From assembly GCA_947500575.1 (NCBI GenBank), contig CANMSI010000006.1, positions 146,492-210,491 of the forward strand: a stretch of DNA of 64,000 bases. Direction: 5' to 3'. Origin of the DNA: an uncultured Flavobacteriaceae bacterium. GTDB taxonomy: Bacteria; Bacteroidota; Bacteroidia; Flavobacteriales; Flavobacteriaceae. Shown here piece after piece: positions 45,814 through 53,373 of this stretch. Position numbers and translations under genes: made by a program. The number at the start of each line of letters is the position of its first letter. The stretch's first letter is position 1. Below the pieces are notes generated by a model. That model was given only the letters and a program-made list of their open reading frames with translations. It searched no databases and was not told where the DNA came from.

Positions 45814-45821
45814 CAAAATTA
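45814..45821 (-). promoter_or_regulatory. -7 element before the hairpin RNA
   Basis: TAATTTTG on the minus strand matches TAnnTTTG and would start transcription near 45808, at the base of the hairpin. No clear TTG at -33. Confidence 0.45.
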
Positions 45822-46381
45822 CATAATTACACCTTATAGTATAATCGATTACCATATTATTTACTTATACCTTATCTAGATACTATAGAGCACCTTTATA
45901 AAAACTGGTGATCATACAATTAACTATTAATCAGTACCTTAAAAAGAAATACGCTTTCACTCCATTCAAAAAAATCACTAGAAGTAAAATTAAGATTATT
46001 AAACCTCGCCCCATATTCATCCAAATAACAGCTAATATACTTATCTGATATTTGATGGTACGCATAGTACAAACCTCGCTTAAAACTTTGCAAAAGTTAT
46101 CTAGGTATTGACATCTAACTAACCCACCTGATAGTTATTTTAAGATAAATATTGAACAATCAAAATACCAATTTTTTCATATAACAAATGTAAAATCAAC
46201 TTACCTGGCTTGTCTTTGTTAAATGTAAGTAAAACTAGGTCTTCCGACAGAGTTATACGTTATACTTGTTTGATTTTCAATTAGAATTTGATCCTTATCA
46301 ATTGTCGAGTCCAAATAAGTTTATCAAAAATAGTATGGATTATAATAATCATCAATTAATATGTCCATCCTAAATAAGAGT
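45822..46381. other. Non-coding spacer between the two island genes (560 bp)
   Basis: AT-rich. No gene with a usable start was recognised. A 31-codon minus-strand frame (46219-46314, from TTG) reads LDSTIDKDQILIENQ and onward and could be a gene remnant, but it is too short to name. Confidence 0.4.
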
Positions 46382-47377
46382 TTAAGAATTTTTATCAAAT
46401 TGATCAGTGAGTTCTATCCCATATAGTAGCTTATTAAAAGCCGTTTCTTTGTACATAGTATCTACACCAGGAAAATCATCTGCCTCCATCCCATCAAAAA
46501 TTGAATATTTTTCAATTAAATATTTAAACCGAGAAGTTGAAGGACTTCCTAAAACATGTGAGGTGCGACCGCATAGTACTCGAAAAAATATCATCTGTTT
46601 TTCATAATATGAGAGTTGCGATTTTAGGAAAGAAGCATATATCAATCTAGTTTCATGGTTTTTTAGTTCGATTAGATAATCACGATAATCATTATTAAAA
46701 GTACTATGCTCGTTTTGTCTTTGATGAAAGTTTCTAGCGTCTTCTTCGGAAAAAAAATCTGAACTATTAATTAACTCCAAAATACTCTCTAACAAACTAA
46801 AATAATGTCCATAATCTTTTTTCCTTTTTAAAAAATAATCTTGGTAAGAAATTTTCCGCACCCTTACATCTTGCAACAATTCATAATAATCTGAATGAAA
46901 TACATTCCTACCTGTGAAAATTGTAGTTTTAGATACTGGTATACCACCATGCATTGCTGCATGAGCAGAAGTATCTGGTCTAATCTCTAAATCAAAGTGA
47001 CTAATAGTTAAATCAAGATGCTTCAAAAGGTTAAAAAATGTATTTTCAAATCGTTGGAGTTTCATTGTTTTATTTTGAGAGTGGAATTCTTTTCTGGTTA
47101 AAGCAAGCTCTTCTCTTTGACTTTTAAGTTCTTCCCGTTGCATCAATATGGTTACAATTATTCCGGCAAAAGCCAAGCCGGAAAAAAGAGCATTTACTGT
47201 TCCAAACATATCTCCTATTGTTCCCCTTTCTCCACTATCCATATCCTTCAAATTAAAGTAGGTAAAAGACCAACAGCTAATTACCACTACCAAGGCTAAA
47301 ACACCAATAATTGATATCCTATTATCCCTATAAAAGATCATAAATTCATTAATCTTATTTTTTAGTTCGTTTTTCAT
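46382..47377 (-). CDS. Putative membrane-anchored phage abortive infection protein
   Basis: The 331-residue protein has two N-terminal TM helices (about 21-42 and 62-82) separated by GTIGDMFGTVNALFSG. A coiled-coil follows (LMQREELKSQREELALTRKEF), then the domain beginning LQRFENTFFNLLKHLD. This combination is typical of the putAbiC-type putative phage abortive infection family. The C-terminal part is cytoplasmic. It shares the island with the HEPN gene, on the same strand, 630 bp apart. The biochemical activity is unknown. Confidence 0.8.
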   Translation of the reverse strand: MKNELKNKINEFMIFYRDNRISIIGVLALVVVISCWSFTYFNLKDMDSGERGTIGDMFGTVNALFSGLAFAGIIVTILMQREELKSQREELALTRKEFHSQNKTMKLQRFENTFFNLLKHLDLTISHFDLEIRPDTSAHAAMHGGIPVSKTTIFTGRNVFHSDYYELLQDVRVRKISYQDYFLKRKKDYGHYFSLLESILELINSSDFFSEEDARNFHQRQNEHSTFNNDYRDYLIELKNHETRLIYASFLKSQLSYYEKQMIFFRVLCGRTSHVLGSPSTSRFKYLIEKYSIFDGMEADDFPGVDTMYKETAFNKLLYGIELTDQFDKNS

Positions 47378-47403
47378 TTATACCTATTTAGATGTAACAA
47401 GGT

Positions 47404-47436
47404 AAAAAAAACGAATAAAATTGTTTCAATTTTATT
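47404..47436 (-). terminator. Terminator-like hairpin in the leader of the putative Abi protein gene
   Basis: AATAAAATTG-TTT-CAATTTTATT (47414-47436, plus strand) is a perfect 10-bp stem. On the minus strand it is followed by CG and eight Ts (47411-47404), 27 bp before the ATG. It either ends a transcript entering from the right or attenuates the gene. Confidence 0.55.
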
Positions 47437-47464
47437 AGCAACTCATATCATATAAACCTCTTTT

Positions 47465-47485
47465 GCGTCCGACATTTGTAAAACC
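47465..47485 (+). repeat. Inner repeat, right copy
   Basis: Contains GTCCGACATTTGTAAAACC; one mismatch to the left copy at 44364-44384. Confidence 0.55.
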
Positions 47486-47590
47486 GATTTGATAGCTTAT
47501 TATGTATTATGTGCTATTATACACAACACTAGTCTAGCAAAATTTTCTGTTTTTGTTGTGTAATGTTGTTTATTAACACAACTTTTACAC

Positions 47591-47604
47591 CCCTCCGGGG
47601 TCAC
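47591..47604 (+). repeat. attR-like repeat
   Basis: Exact copy of the tRNA-Arg 3' end CCCTCCGGGGTCAC, not part of a tRNA here. Confidence 0.75.
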
Positions 47605-47630
47605 TAATAAGTCAACAAAAGTTGAAAACG

Positions 47631-47666
47631 AAGCAAGCTAAAATAACATAGCTTGCTTTTGTTTTT
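47631..47666 (+). terminator. Plus-strand terminator outside the island
   Basis: AAGCAAGCTA (47631-47640) pairs with TAGCTTGCTT (47649-47658), followed by TTGTTTTT. No plus-strand gene precedes it. It probably belonged to tRNA-Arg before the island was inserted. Confidence 0.75.
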
Positions 47667-47820
47667 ATCTCTTCAGTGTTAAAAGCCAATTCTAAAAGTT
47701 TTGGCGGTGTTTGTAAACAGCAGTGAACTTTAGTAAACCACTGAACGCCCTATTTGCTATATACTGTATGATGCTTTCGTTTTTCGAAAAATCAGAAAAG
47801 TGTTTTATGATTATTGTAGT

Positions 47821-48345
47821 TTACTTGTTCTTTTTTGGTATCTGATTGTCAGCTCTTTCGTTATCAAACATCCATGAAAGAATCCACCATCTATTTCCAT
47901 CATGGTATAATTGAATACTATTTATCCCCCTTTCGGTAACAGGTCCATTTTTTTCTGCTGTTGTTTCATAGGTAGTCCAAACGTGCGTTATGTTTCCAAA
48001 TTTTTGTGTTTCTCTGTCGATTTCATATTCCCAAAACCCAGTTTTGGGTACTCCAAAACTTTTATGATATTCGGACAAATTTTGCGAGATGATATAAGGC
48101 TTATTGTTCTTATCCATCCCAGTAACCGATATTAGCGCATTTGGGTGGTGTAAAGACAAATCTCTTTCCCAATCTCTTGGCTGTCCAGCAGGACCAGATA
48201 TAACATCATAATAGGCTTTAATAATACCATCTATGGTCTCTACATCTTCTTTCAATGGATAATCCTTTTTAGTAGTTTTTTGTGCATTGGTTATGAGGCA
48301 CATAAAAAGAAATACAGGTACTGATTTTATTAGTTTAATATTCAT
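47821..48345 (-). CDS. Exported NTF2-like (SnoaL-type) protein
   Basis: The 174-residue protein has a signal peptide (MNIKLIKSVPVFLFMCLITNAQ). A cone-shaped NTF2-like fold follows: ETIDGIIKAYYDVISGPAGQPRDWERDLSLHHPNALI near the start and GINSIQLYHDGNRWWILSWMFDNE near the end. This class includes enzymes and ligand-binding proteins; the role is unknown. The frame opens at 48363, but ATG 48345 starts the signal peptide. Confidence 0.75.
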   Translation of the reverse strand: MNIKLIKSVPVFLFMCLITNAQKTTKKDYPLKEDVETIDGIIKAYYDVISGPAGQPRDWERDLSLHHPNALISVTGMDKNNKPYIISQNLSEYHKSFGVPKTGFWEYEIDRETQKFGNITHVWTTYETTAEKNGPVTERGINSIQLYHDGNRWWILSWMFDNERADNQIPKKNK

Positions 48346-48370
48346 ATAATTTATGTTTAACAATCACAAT

Positions 48371-48497
48371 GTGTTGGAGTATGGTTTCGTTGTGACTGAG
48401 AACGAAGATAGCGAAAGGGATTGGGGTTTTAGGATTTCAATAGTAATCCTTGAGACACTCAAATGACTTTGCAATGAACTATGCACGTTGTTATAGC
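48371..48497. repeat. Intergenic hairpin repeat, copy 1
   Basis: It has GTGTTGGAGTATGGTTTCGT at the left end, AGGATT/AATCCT arms around 48431-48450, and GTTGTTATAGC at 48487-48497. The three landmarks are spaced as in the copy at 51773-51897. Confidence 0.45.
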
Positions 48498-48622
48498 AGG
48501 TTGCATCTGAATTAGATTTTTCAAAAAGTGATTCTTTTGCCTCTTTCACTTTCAGCAATGGGTTATTTTTAATCTTTTCTACAACTAGTATCTCAATTCT
48601 CTTGACTATTTTTTAAGAACTT

Positions 48623-49297
48623 TTAGATCAAGTTTGCTATGAATACACCGAAACATATCACTACCAGTTTGGATAAATTAAACTTATGATCTTCGCCAGT
48701 TTCAAATAAAATTGTTGTAGCGATATGTAAAAATATACCAATCACAATGGCATTAACATAGTCTACATATTCAGTAATTAAGACCATATTATTGGATATA
48801 AAGGTGCCCAAAGGTGTCATTAGCATGAATACAACTAAGAAACCGAAAATTTGTATTTTGCTATATTGAGATTGTAATAAAAAGGTAGTTATTAATGTGG
48901 CAATCGGGATTTTATGAATTAAGACAGCATACACCATATCATTATGATGATGAATAGGAAATCCTTCTAAAAAGCTATGAATACAAATACTTACAAATAG
49001 CACCCAGGGAAATTTTTTATCTTCTTTATGTGCATGCTCATGACCATGTTCCACTCCTTGTGATAGAAACTCTAAAATTATTTGCAATAAAATACCGCAC
49101 ATTATAAAAAATCCGGTTTGCTTGGCTTCTATTTGATGATACACTTCTGGCAACAAATCAAAAAGTGTTAATGCCAGTAGAAATGCACCACTGAATGATA
49201 ATAAGAGTTTAGTGCCTATTGACCTTTGTTTTTTGGTTACAAAAGCAATAAAAGCACCGATGATAATGGCAAAAACTGGAAGTAAATACGTACTCAT
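48623..49297 (-). CDS. ZIP-family metal transporter
   Basis: The 224-residue protein has about seven to eight TM helices. ZIP features are HSFLEGFPI in the metal-path helix, HKIPIA in the next helix, and a His-rich cytoplasmic loop (EHGHEHAHKED). It would import zinc or another divalent ion into the cytoplasm. It is the third gene downstream of an alcohol dehydrogenase with a palindromic promoter and is likely in the same transcript. Confidence 0.85.
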   Translation of the reverse strand: MSTYLLPVFAIIIGAFIAFVTKKQRSIGTKLLLSFSGAFLLALTLFDLLPEVYHQIEAKQTGFFIMCGILLQIILEFLSQGVEHGHEHAHKEDKKFPWVLFVSICIHSFLEGFPIHHHNDMVYAVLIHKIPIATLITTFLLQSQYSKIQIFGFLVVFMLMTPLGTFISNNMVLITEYVDYVNAIVIGIFLHIATTILFETGEDHKFNLSKLVVICFGVFIANLI

Positions 49298-49341
49298 AAT
49301 TATATCTGTAAAAATTCCGCCTGAGTCTATTGTTATTTTTT

Positions 49342-49767
49342 CTATTTCTTAGCACTCTTCATTCTTGTGGAATAAGTTTTACTAACAATTTTCCACTTGC
49401 CGTCAATTTTTAGCAGATGCATAAAATCAATATAAGAAAAGGTATTGTATTCTAGTTCTAACTGAGCATTAGCTGCATCTCCTGCAATATTAATAGCCCT
49501 AATAAAGGTTTTTGTTTCTACGGGATCATTTGAGTTAACATACTCGCTTAATGCTTCAACAGCATTTACTTCCTCGTATTTTTTGTCTATCCATTTCATG
49601 GTAGCACTAGGATGAAATGCTTTTTCAAAAGACTTTGCATTGTGTGTAGTCATTCCATCCAGATAATAATTGATCGTTTTTTCAATCAACTGTAGATCGT
49701 TATTTTGTGCCTGTACTTGTGTCATAATAATTGTATTTAAGATCAATATGAAATATATTTTTTTCAT
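49342..49767 (-). CDS. Exported lumazine-binding/NTF2-like protein
   Basis: The 141-residue protein has a signal peptide (about 1-20, TQVQAQ). The rest matches the putative lumazine-binding branch of the NTF2 fold: IEKTINYYLDGMTTHNAKSFEKAFHPSATMKW and FMHLLKIDGKWKIVSKTYSTRM. Ligand binding has not been shown for this branch. It lies between the dehydrogenase and the ZIP gene in one direction. Confidence 0.8.
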   Translation of the reverse strand: MKKIYFILILNTIIMTQVQAQNNDLQLIEKTINYYLDGMTTHNAKSFEKAFHPSATMKWIDKKYEEVNAVEALSEYVNSNDPVETKTFIRAINIAGDAANAQLELEYNTFSYIDFMHLLKIDGKWKIVSKTYSTRMKSAKK

Positions 49768-49804
49768 GGTAAATCATTTGTTTTGAATTTCTGATTTAAA
49801 AATG

Positions 49805-50884
49805 TTAGGGACGTAATGCCACTTTAAGCGTGCCTGAGGAACGATCGCGCATCAATGCATACCCTTTTTCTGCCTCTGATAGTGGTAAAATATCAGTAAA
49901 AATCTTGCTGGGGTCAATAATGCCTCTTTCTACAATAGGAAGTAGTTTATTCATATATGCAGCTACGTTTACTACACCAGTATGAATTGTTATATTTCTA
50001 AACAATGCTGATGAATACGGTTGTTCAACGGGTTCGTAAAGATGACCAAAGCCAAGAACACTGATCGATGCACCTGCCTGCGTCATTTCCATACCTTGGT
50101 CAATTGCTGTTTTATTACCAACCGAATCAATGACAGAATTTGCTCCTCGACCTTCCGTAAGAGATTTTACAAATGCCACTGCATCTTCATTTTTAGAGTT
50201 CACAACATGAGTTGCTCCTATAGTTTTAGCTAATTCTAATCGACTGTCATGACGCCCTACCAAAATAATGGTAGATGGCCCGAATAATGTAGCAGCCATT
50301 ACTGCACTTAGACCTACAGCACCATCTCCAATAATAACAACAGTTTCTCCTGTTTTAATATTCGCATTTAATGCACCATGGTAACCGGTAGCAAAATTAT
50401 CTCCTAATGGAAGAACTTTTGTGTCATGCTCATCTCCAGTTAAACCTTTAGGAAGTTTAAATAATGAAGAATTACCGTAAGGAACACGTATAAATTCAGA
50501 CTGGCCTCCTTGAATATCATCCCCACCATGTTGGGCAAAAAGCGGTGTACCAAATAAACCTCCATGATCACAGGCGGAGGGTAAATCGCGTTTGCAATAG
50601 TAACAATCTCCGTCAACAAACATGGCTGATGCTACAACACGATCTCCGACTTTTAACGAATGAATATCTTTACCTATTTTGTCTACAACACCAACAAACT
50701 CATGACCTATTCGCATTCCTTTGAATAAACCCATTTCTGGTCCGTTTTGGGTAAATTCTAAATCTGCACCGCAAATACCTGCAAGGGTAATACGTACAAT
50801 AACATCATCATCTTTTAATAGTTGTGGTTTTGGTATATCTACGATCTCAATTTTTGCTCGTTCCTTATACACTACTGCTTTCAT
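49805..50884 (-). CDS. Zinc-dependent medium-chain alcohol dehydrogenase
   Basis: The 359-residue MDR enzyme has catalytic zinc ligands C38 (GICGAD) and H61-E62 (GHEFVG). Structural-zinc Cys residues are C94, C97 and C105 (CYYCKRDLPSAC). The Rossmann motif is VVIIGDGAVGLSAV near residue 183. It oxidises or reduces an alcohol/aldehyde with NAD(P); the substrate is unknown. It leads a minus-strand set with two more genes. A palindrome lies in its promoter and a Crp/Fnr-type gene is next to it. Confidence 0.88.
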   Translation of the reverse strand: MKAVVYKERAKIEIVDIPKPQLLKDDDVIVRITLAGICGADLEFTQNGPEMGLFKGMRIGHEFVGVVDKIGKDIHSLKVGDRVVASAMFVDGDCYYCKRDLPSACDHGGLFGTPLFAQHGGDDIQGGQSEFIRVPYGNSSLFKLPKGLTGDEHDTKVLPLGDNFATGYHGALNANIKTGETVVIIGDGAVGLSAVMAATLFGPSTIILVGRHDSRLELAKTIGATHVVNSKNEDAVAFVKSLTEGRGANSVIDSVGNKTAIDQGMEMTQAGASISVLGFGHLYEPVEQPYSSALFRNITIHTGVVNVAAYMNKLLPIVERGIIDPSKIFTDILPLSEAEKGYALMRDRSSGTLKVALRP

Positions 50885-50974
50885 ACTAAAATTTTTAATT
50901 TGTTTTTCTTTTTGCTTTTTTGAATTAGATTGAGATCTGATTTTAAAGAATTAATAGTTGCATAAAACTTAAAC

Positions 50975-51002
50975 CAAATCTAAATCTGTCAATTATTGAC
51001 AA
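50975..51002 (-). promoter_or_regulatory. Dehydrogenase promoter with operator palindrome
   Basis: On the minus strand TTG (51002-51000) and TAGATTTG (50982-50975) are 17 bp apart. The perfect 15-bp palindrome TGTCAATTATTGACA (50987-51001) fills the spacer, so a dimeric regulator could control this promoter. Confidence 0.6.
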
Positions 51003-51052
51003 GACAAAGTTGCGTCATACGTGAAGAGATTAATATGACCTGTGGTAAGAAA

Positions 51053-51097
51053 AACACTTGACGTAGATCAAGGTGTTAAATTGATTTAGATCAATTT
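51053..51097. terminator. Two hairpins after the Crp/Fnr gene; FNR-box-like
   Basis: Positions 51053-51077 form an AACAC..TTGA/TCAA..GTGTT hairpin followed on the minus strand by TTTTC. Positions 51078-51097 are AAATTGAT-TTAG-ATCAATTT. As a terminator they would end the Crp/Fnr transcript. The second also contains TTGAT-N4-ATCAA, the classical FNR box, and the first TTGAC-N4-ATCAA. Confidence 0.5.
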
Positions 51098-51100
51098 TTA

Positions 51101-51676
51101 TTAAGAGCGTGAACGAATTCTGCTTAATGACTCCGGAGAGATTCCTAAATAGGAAGCTAAGACATACTGAGGTACTCTATTGGCGATTTGTGGATATCTA
51201 TTAACATACTCCCAATAGCGCTCCTCAGAAGTTTTACTGATATTGGTAATAACCCGTTGATTAGAATGGGACAAGGCCTTTTCTATATAAAGCCTAAAGT
51301 ATTGGCACAATGCATGTATTCTGCCGCAGAGTTCCTCCACATCGTCGTATTTCATTTGTATAATTACAGAATCCTCAAGTGCTTCAGCATAATATTCCGC
51401 AGGAGTTCTATTTAGATAACTGTGAAAATCCGTGAAGAACCAATCTTCTACCCCGATACTAACCGTATGTTCTTTCCCAACATCATCTAAATAAAAAACC
51501 CGGACGGCACCTTCTACAATATAGTTTCGATATTCGGATACGAAGCCAGGTTGAATAATGAATTGTCTTTTCTTTACTCTAGTGATTTTTAAGATAGAAG
51601 TAAAGTCTGCTATTTCAGTATCTGATAGTTCAACATATTTGGCAATATGATCCAATATTCCTTTGTACTTGCTCAT
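51101..51676 (-). CDS. Crp/Fnr-family regulator
   Basis: The 191-residue protein has a cyclic-nucleotide-binding fold (about 12-120, TRVKKRQFIIQPGFVSEYRNYIVEGAVRVF) and a C-terminal HTH (RVPQYVLASYLGISPESLSRIRS). No Fe-S Cys cluster of the FNR type is visible. The C-terminus is short, as in many Bacteroidota members. It is upstream of the dehydrogenase on the same strand and is a candidate regulator of the palindrome at 50987-51001. Confidence 0.85.
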   Translation of the reverse strand: MSKYKGILDHIAKYVELSDTEIADFTSILKITRVKKRQFIIQPGFVSEYRNYIVEGAVRVFYLDDVGKEHTVSIGVEDWFFTDFHSYLNRTPAEYYAEALEDSVIIQMKYDDVEELCGRIHALCQYFRLYIEKALSHSNQRVITNISKTSEERYWEYVNRYPQIANRVPQYVLASYLGISPESLSRIRSRS

Positions 51677-51772
51677 CGATTTATTCTGTTTTTGCTATCA
51701 ACATTAATTATTAACCTTTAATAATTAGATGATTATCCATTATGGCCATGTTTTTCTCAAATGCGCTACAAA

Positions 51773-51897
51773 GTGTTCGTATATGGTTTCGTAGCCACAG
51801 GACTAAAGTTAACAAAAAGAGATTGAGTTTGGGAAATCCTAGCGGATTTCCTGAGAAGCGCTTAAGCAGCATAGCTATGAATTATAGCTATTGTTGT
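51773..51897. repeat. Intergenic hairpin repeat, copy 2
   Basis: It has GTGTTCGTATATGGTTTCGT at the left end, then GGAAATCC-TAGC-GGATTTCC (51832-51851) and TATAGCTATTGTTGT at the right. A 52-codon or longer frame runs through it but appears to be chance. Confidence 0.5.
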
Positions 51898-51908
51898 ATG
51901 GAGACTTT

Positions 51909-52322
51909 TTATAAATTCAATAAAATGGTTATGAATGTCAATATTCCGATTATTGTAGTAAATATTCCTGTCCTTTTTGATTTAGTCCAACCTGATAATG
52001 CAATCAAAACTGATAATGTAATAATCCCAACTATGAAAGCTGCGAATCCAACTATTTTAGGGAAATTCAGATCACTATTTTCCAATTTAAGAGGGTATCC
52101 TTCTGTTGTCATCATTACAATTTTGGTCATTGAGAAAACTGTGATCAAAAAACAAGCGGCAGCAACGGTAGTAACTTTTAATAAGCTGTTTGAAATTTTT
52201 TTCTCTGATTTTGCTACTAACAAATTAGCCATGACAGCTATGGAAAATCCACTTAAGAGTGAACTTATCACTATTAATTGATTTGCAATATTATTCAGAT
52301 ATTCAGGTTGTAATTCTAACAT
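51909..52322 (-). CDS. Four-helix membrane protein of unknown function
   Basis: The 137-residue protein has four TM helices (about 15-38, 49-70, 88-110, 118-136) linked by short charged loops (LLVAKSEKKISN, GWTKSKRTG). No family is recognised. A 179-residue frame on the opposite strand covers the same bases; this frame is preferred because it has clean membrane topology and an ATG start with the orientation of its neighbours. Confidence 0.6.
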   Translation of the reverse strand: MLELQPEYLNNIANQLIVISSLLSGFSIAVMANLLVAKSEKKISNSLLKVTTVAAACFLITVFSMTKIVMMTTEGYPLKLENSDLNFPKIVGFAAFIVGIITLSVLIALSGWTKSKRTGIFTTIIGILTFITILLNL

Positions 52323-52363
52323 TCACTTGGTTTTTTAGCTTATACACTTTGTTGTGTGTAGTT

Positions 52364-52855
52364 TTATTCGATTACCAGTTCAACTCTTATTTGTCCATTC
52401 TCGGCTCTAAAATCCCGATTAAATACTTTTTTCCCAATAATTTCTTTTGCCTCTATCATCTTATCAAGATATCCTCCAAATTCAAAAATATACTTATTAG
52501 AGTTCATTTTATTTTCAGATTCCAAGAAATCTGAAACGTGCATTAAATATTTGTCTAAAATATCCTCTAAAGGATATTGGTTGTTAGTTTCGTCAGATTC
52601 CAATTCATAAGATAAAGTCATCCTATATTTGGCTTCATGTTCATCGTTTAGGTCCATATAAATACCATCCTCAATTTGCTTATACTGTTTTTGATTTTTA
52701 TATTTCTTAAGTTTCACTAAGGTAATATTCTTCATCACACTATATTCCAAACGCAGTTCTTGATTGGCCGAAGAGTTGAAATCTTTTTTTTCCGATTGGC
52801 CAAATAGCGTACTGATTAGCCCCATAGTAAGAATTAAAGCTAATATTTTATTCAT
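52364..52855 (-). CDS. Exported hypothetical protein
   Basis: The 163-residue protein has a signal peptide (MNKILALILTMGLISTLFGQ). The mature part is charged and beta/alpha mixed (EYSVMKNITLVKLKKYKNQKQYKQ, YRMTLSYELESDETNNQYP, NGQIRVELVIE). No known domain was recognised. It is preceded by a long intergenic repeat. Likely periplasmic. Confidence 0.6.
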   Translation of the reverse strand: MNKILALILTMGLISTLFGQSEKKDFNSSANQELRLEYSVMKNITLVKLKKYKNQKQYKQIEDGIYMDLNDEHEAKYRMTLSYELESDETNNQYPLEDILDKYLMHVSDFLESENKMNSNKYIFEFGGYLDKMIEAKEIIGKKVFNRDFRAENGQIRVELVIE

Positions 52856-53188
52856 ATTTTCAAATTATACACAAGGTCTTAACTATAGACGGTGCAGCAG
52901 CAAACTAGCGTTTACTTCCTATCACGTACATAGCAAAATCTTTTTGTTTTGACTTTTTTTGTGCTCCAAGCAGAATCCAAAAGATTTTGCGAACATCATA
53001 AAAATACACAAACCTTTTAATTAAGCCCGAAAGCTCTTATTGTTTATGGGTTTTGTTGTGTGGCTTTTTTTATAACAATAAGATAGCGTATCGTTCTTGC
53101 TAAGTATGATGGGTAAAATTATTATCAAATACTTTTATCTTTCCTGTCTGACTTCTTTCCATTCTACTTGAATTACTTCATTACAATT
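52856..53188. other. Intergenic region with repeat copy A (333 bp)
   Basis: It contains the repeat at 52933-53018 and a small plain AT-rich stretch up to the 53-residue gene. No other gene was seen. Confidence 0.5.
52933..53018. repeat. Long-arm inverted repeat, copy A
   Basis: GCAAAATCTT (52933-52942) pairs with AAGATTTTGC (52981-52990) across 38 bp. The right part (52974-53018) is about 80 percent identical to 56819-56861. Confidence 0.45.
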
Positions 53189-53350
53189 TCAATTCTTTTT
53201 TTTAAATTTAGTTCTCATAGGGCTTCCAAGGACTAAACCGGCGCCGGCTCCAAGCGCCAATCCTATTGCAATAGTATTCGTTAAGATACCCGCGCAAAGT
53301 CCAACCCCTGCTCCAAAAAGTACGCCTATTTTTAGATGCTTCTTTCTCAT
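53189..53350 (-). CDS. Small glycine-rich membrane protein (53 residues)
   Basis: The minus-strand frame from ATG 53350 encodes 53 residues starting MRKKHLKIGVLFGAGVGLCA. It has two short hydrophobic segments rich in GxxxG-type spacing (IGVLFGAGVGLCAGIL, IGLALGAGAGLVLG) and a basic tail (RTKFKKKN). This is a glycine-zipper-like membrane protein; similar short proteins occur in flavobacteria. Its codon use looks normal for the window. It lies 23 bp upstream of the NmrA-like gene's stop, on the same strand. Confidence 0.65.
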   Translation of the reverse strand: MRKKHLKIGVLFGAGVGLCAGILTNTIAIGLALGAGAGLVLGSPMRTKFKKKN

Positions 53351-53373
53351 ATTTTGATTTTTAAATATTTAAG

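Larger units (their letters stand above)
44292..47604. mobile_element. tRNA-Arg-targeted defence island lacking an integrase
   Basis: The sequence CCCTCCGGGGTCAC at the tRNA 3' end (44292-44305) recurs exactly at 47591-47604, the expected attL/attR pattern of a tyrosine-recombinase element. A second repeat, GTCCGACATWTGTAAAACC, lies just inside each end in the same orientation. Only two genes lie inside, both abortive-infection families on the minus strand. No integrase, excisionase or plasmid gene was seen. A terminator that would suit the tRNA lies directly outside the right end. Confidence 0.75.
47378..47820. other. Right end of the island and flank, non-coding (443 bp)
   Basis: It holds the leader hairpin, the right inner repeat (47465-47485), the attR-like repeat (47591-47604) and, outside it, a plus-strand terminator (47631-47666). 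No gene is seen in the remaining 150 bp. Confidence 0.6.

Noticed and set aside
46219..46314. Short minus-strand frame inside the island reading LDSTIDKDQILIENQ and onward
   Set aside because: Protein-like composition but only 31 codons from a TTG, with no recognised homologue; kept as a possible remnant only.
48364..48558. 64-codon minus-strand frame upstream of the NTF2-like gene
   Set aside because: It lies within the intergenic repeat and has low-complexity Ser/Leu composition.
51742..52281. 179-codon plus-strand frame over the 51909 membrane protein
   Set aside because: It begins inside a repeat element, lacks family features, and the minus-strand frame has a clean four-helix topology.
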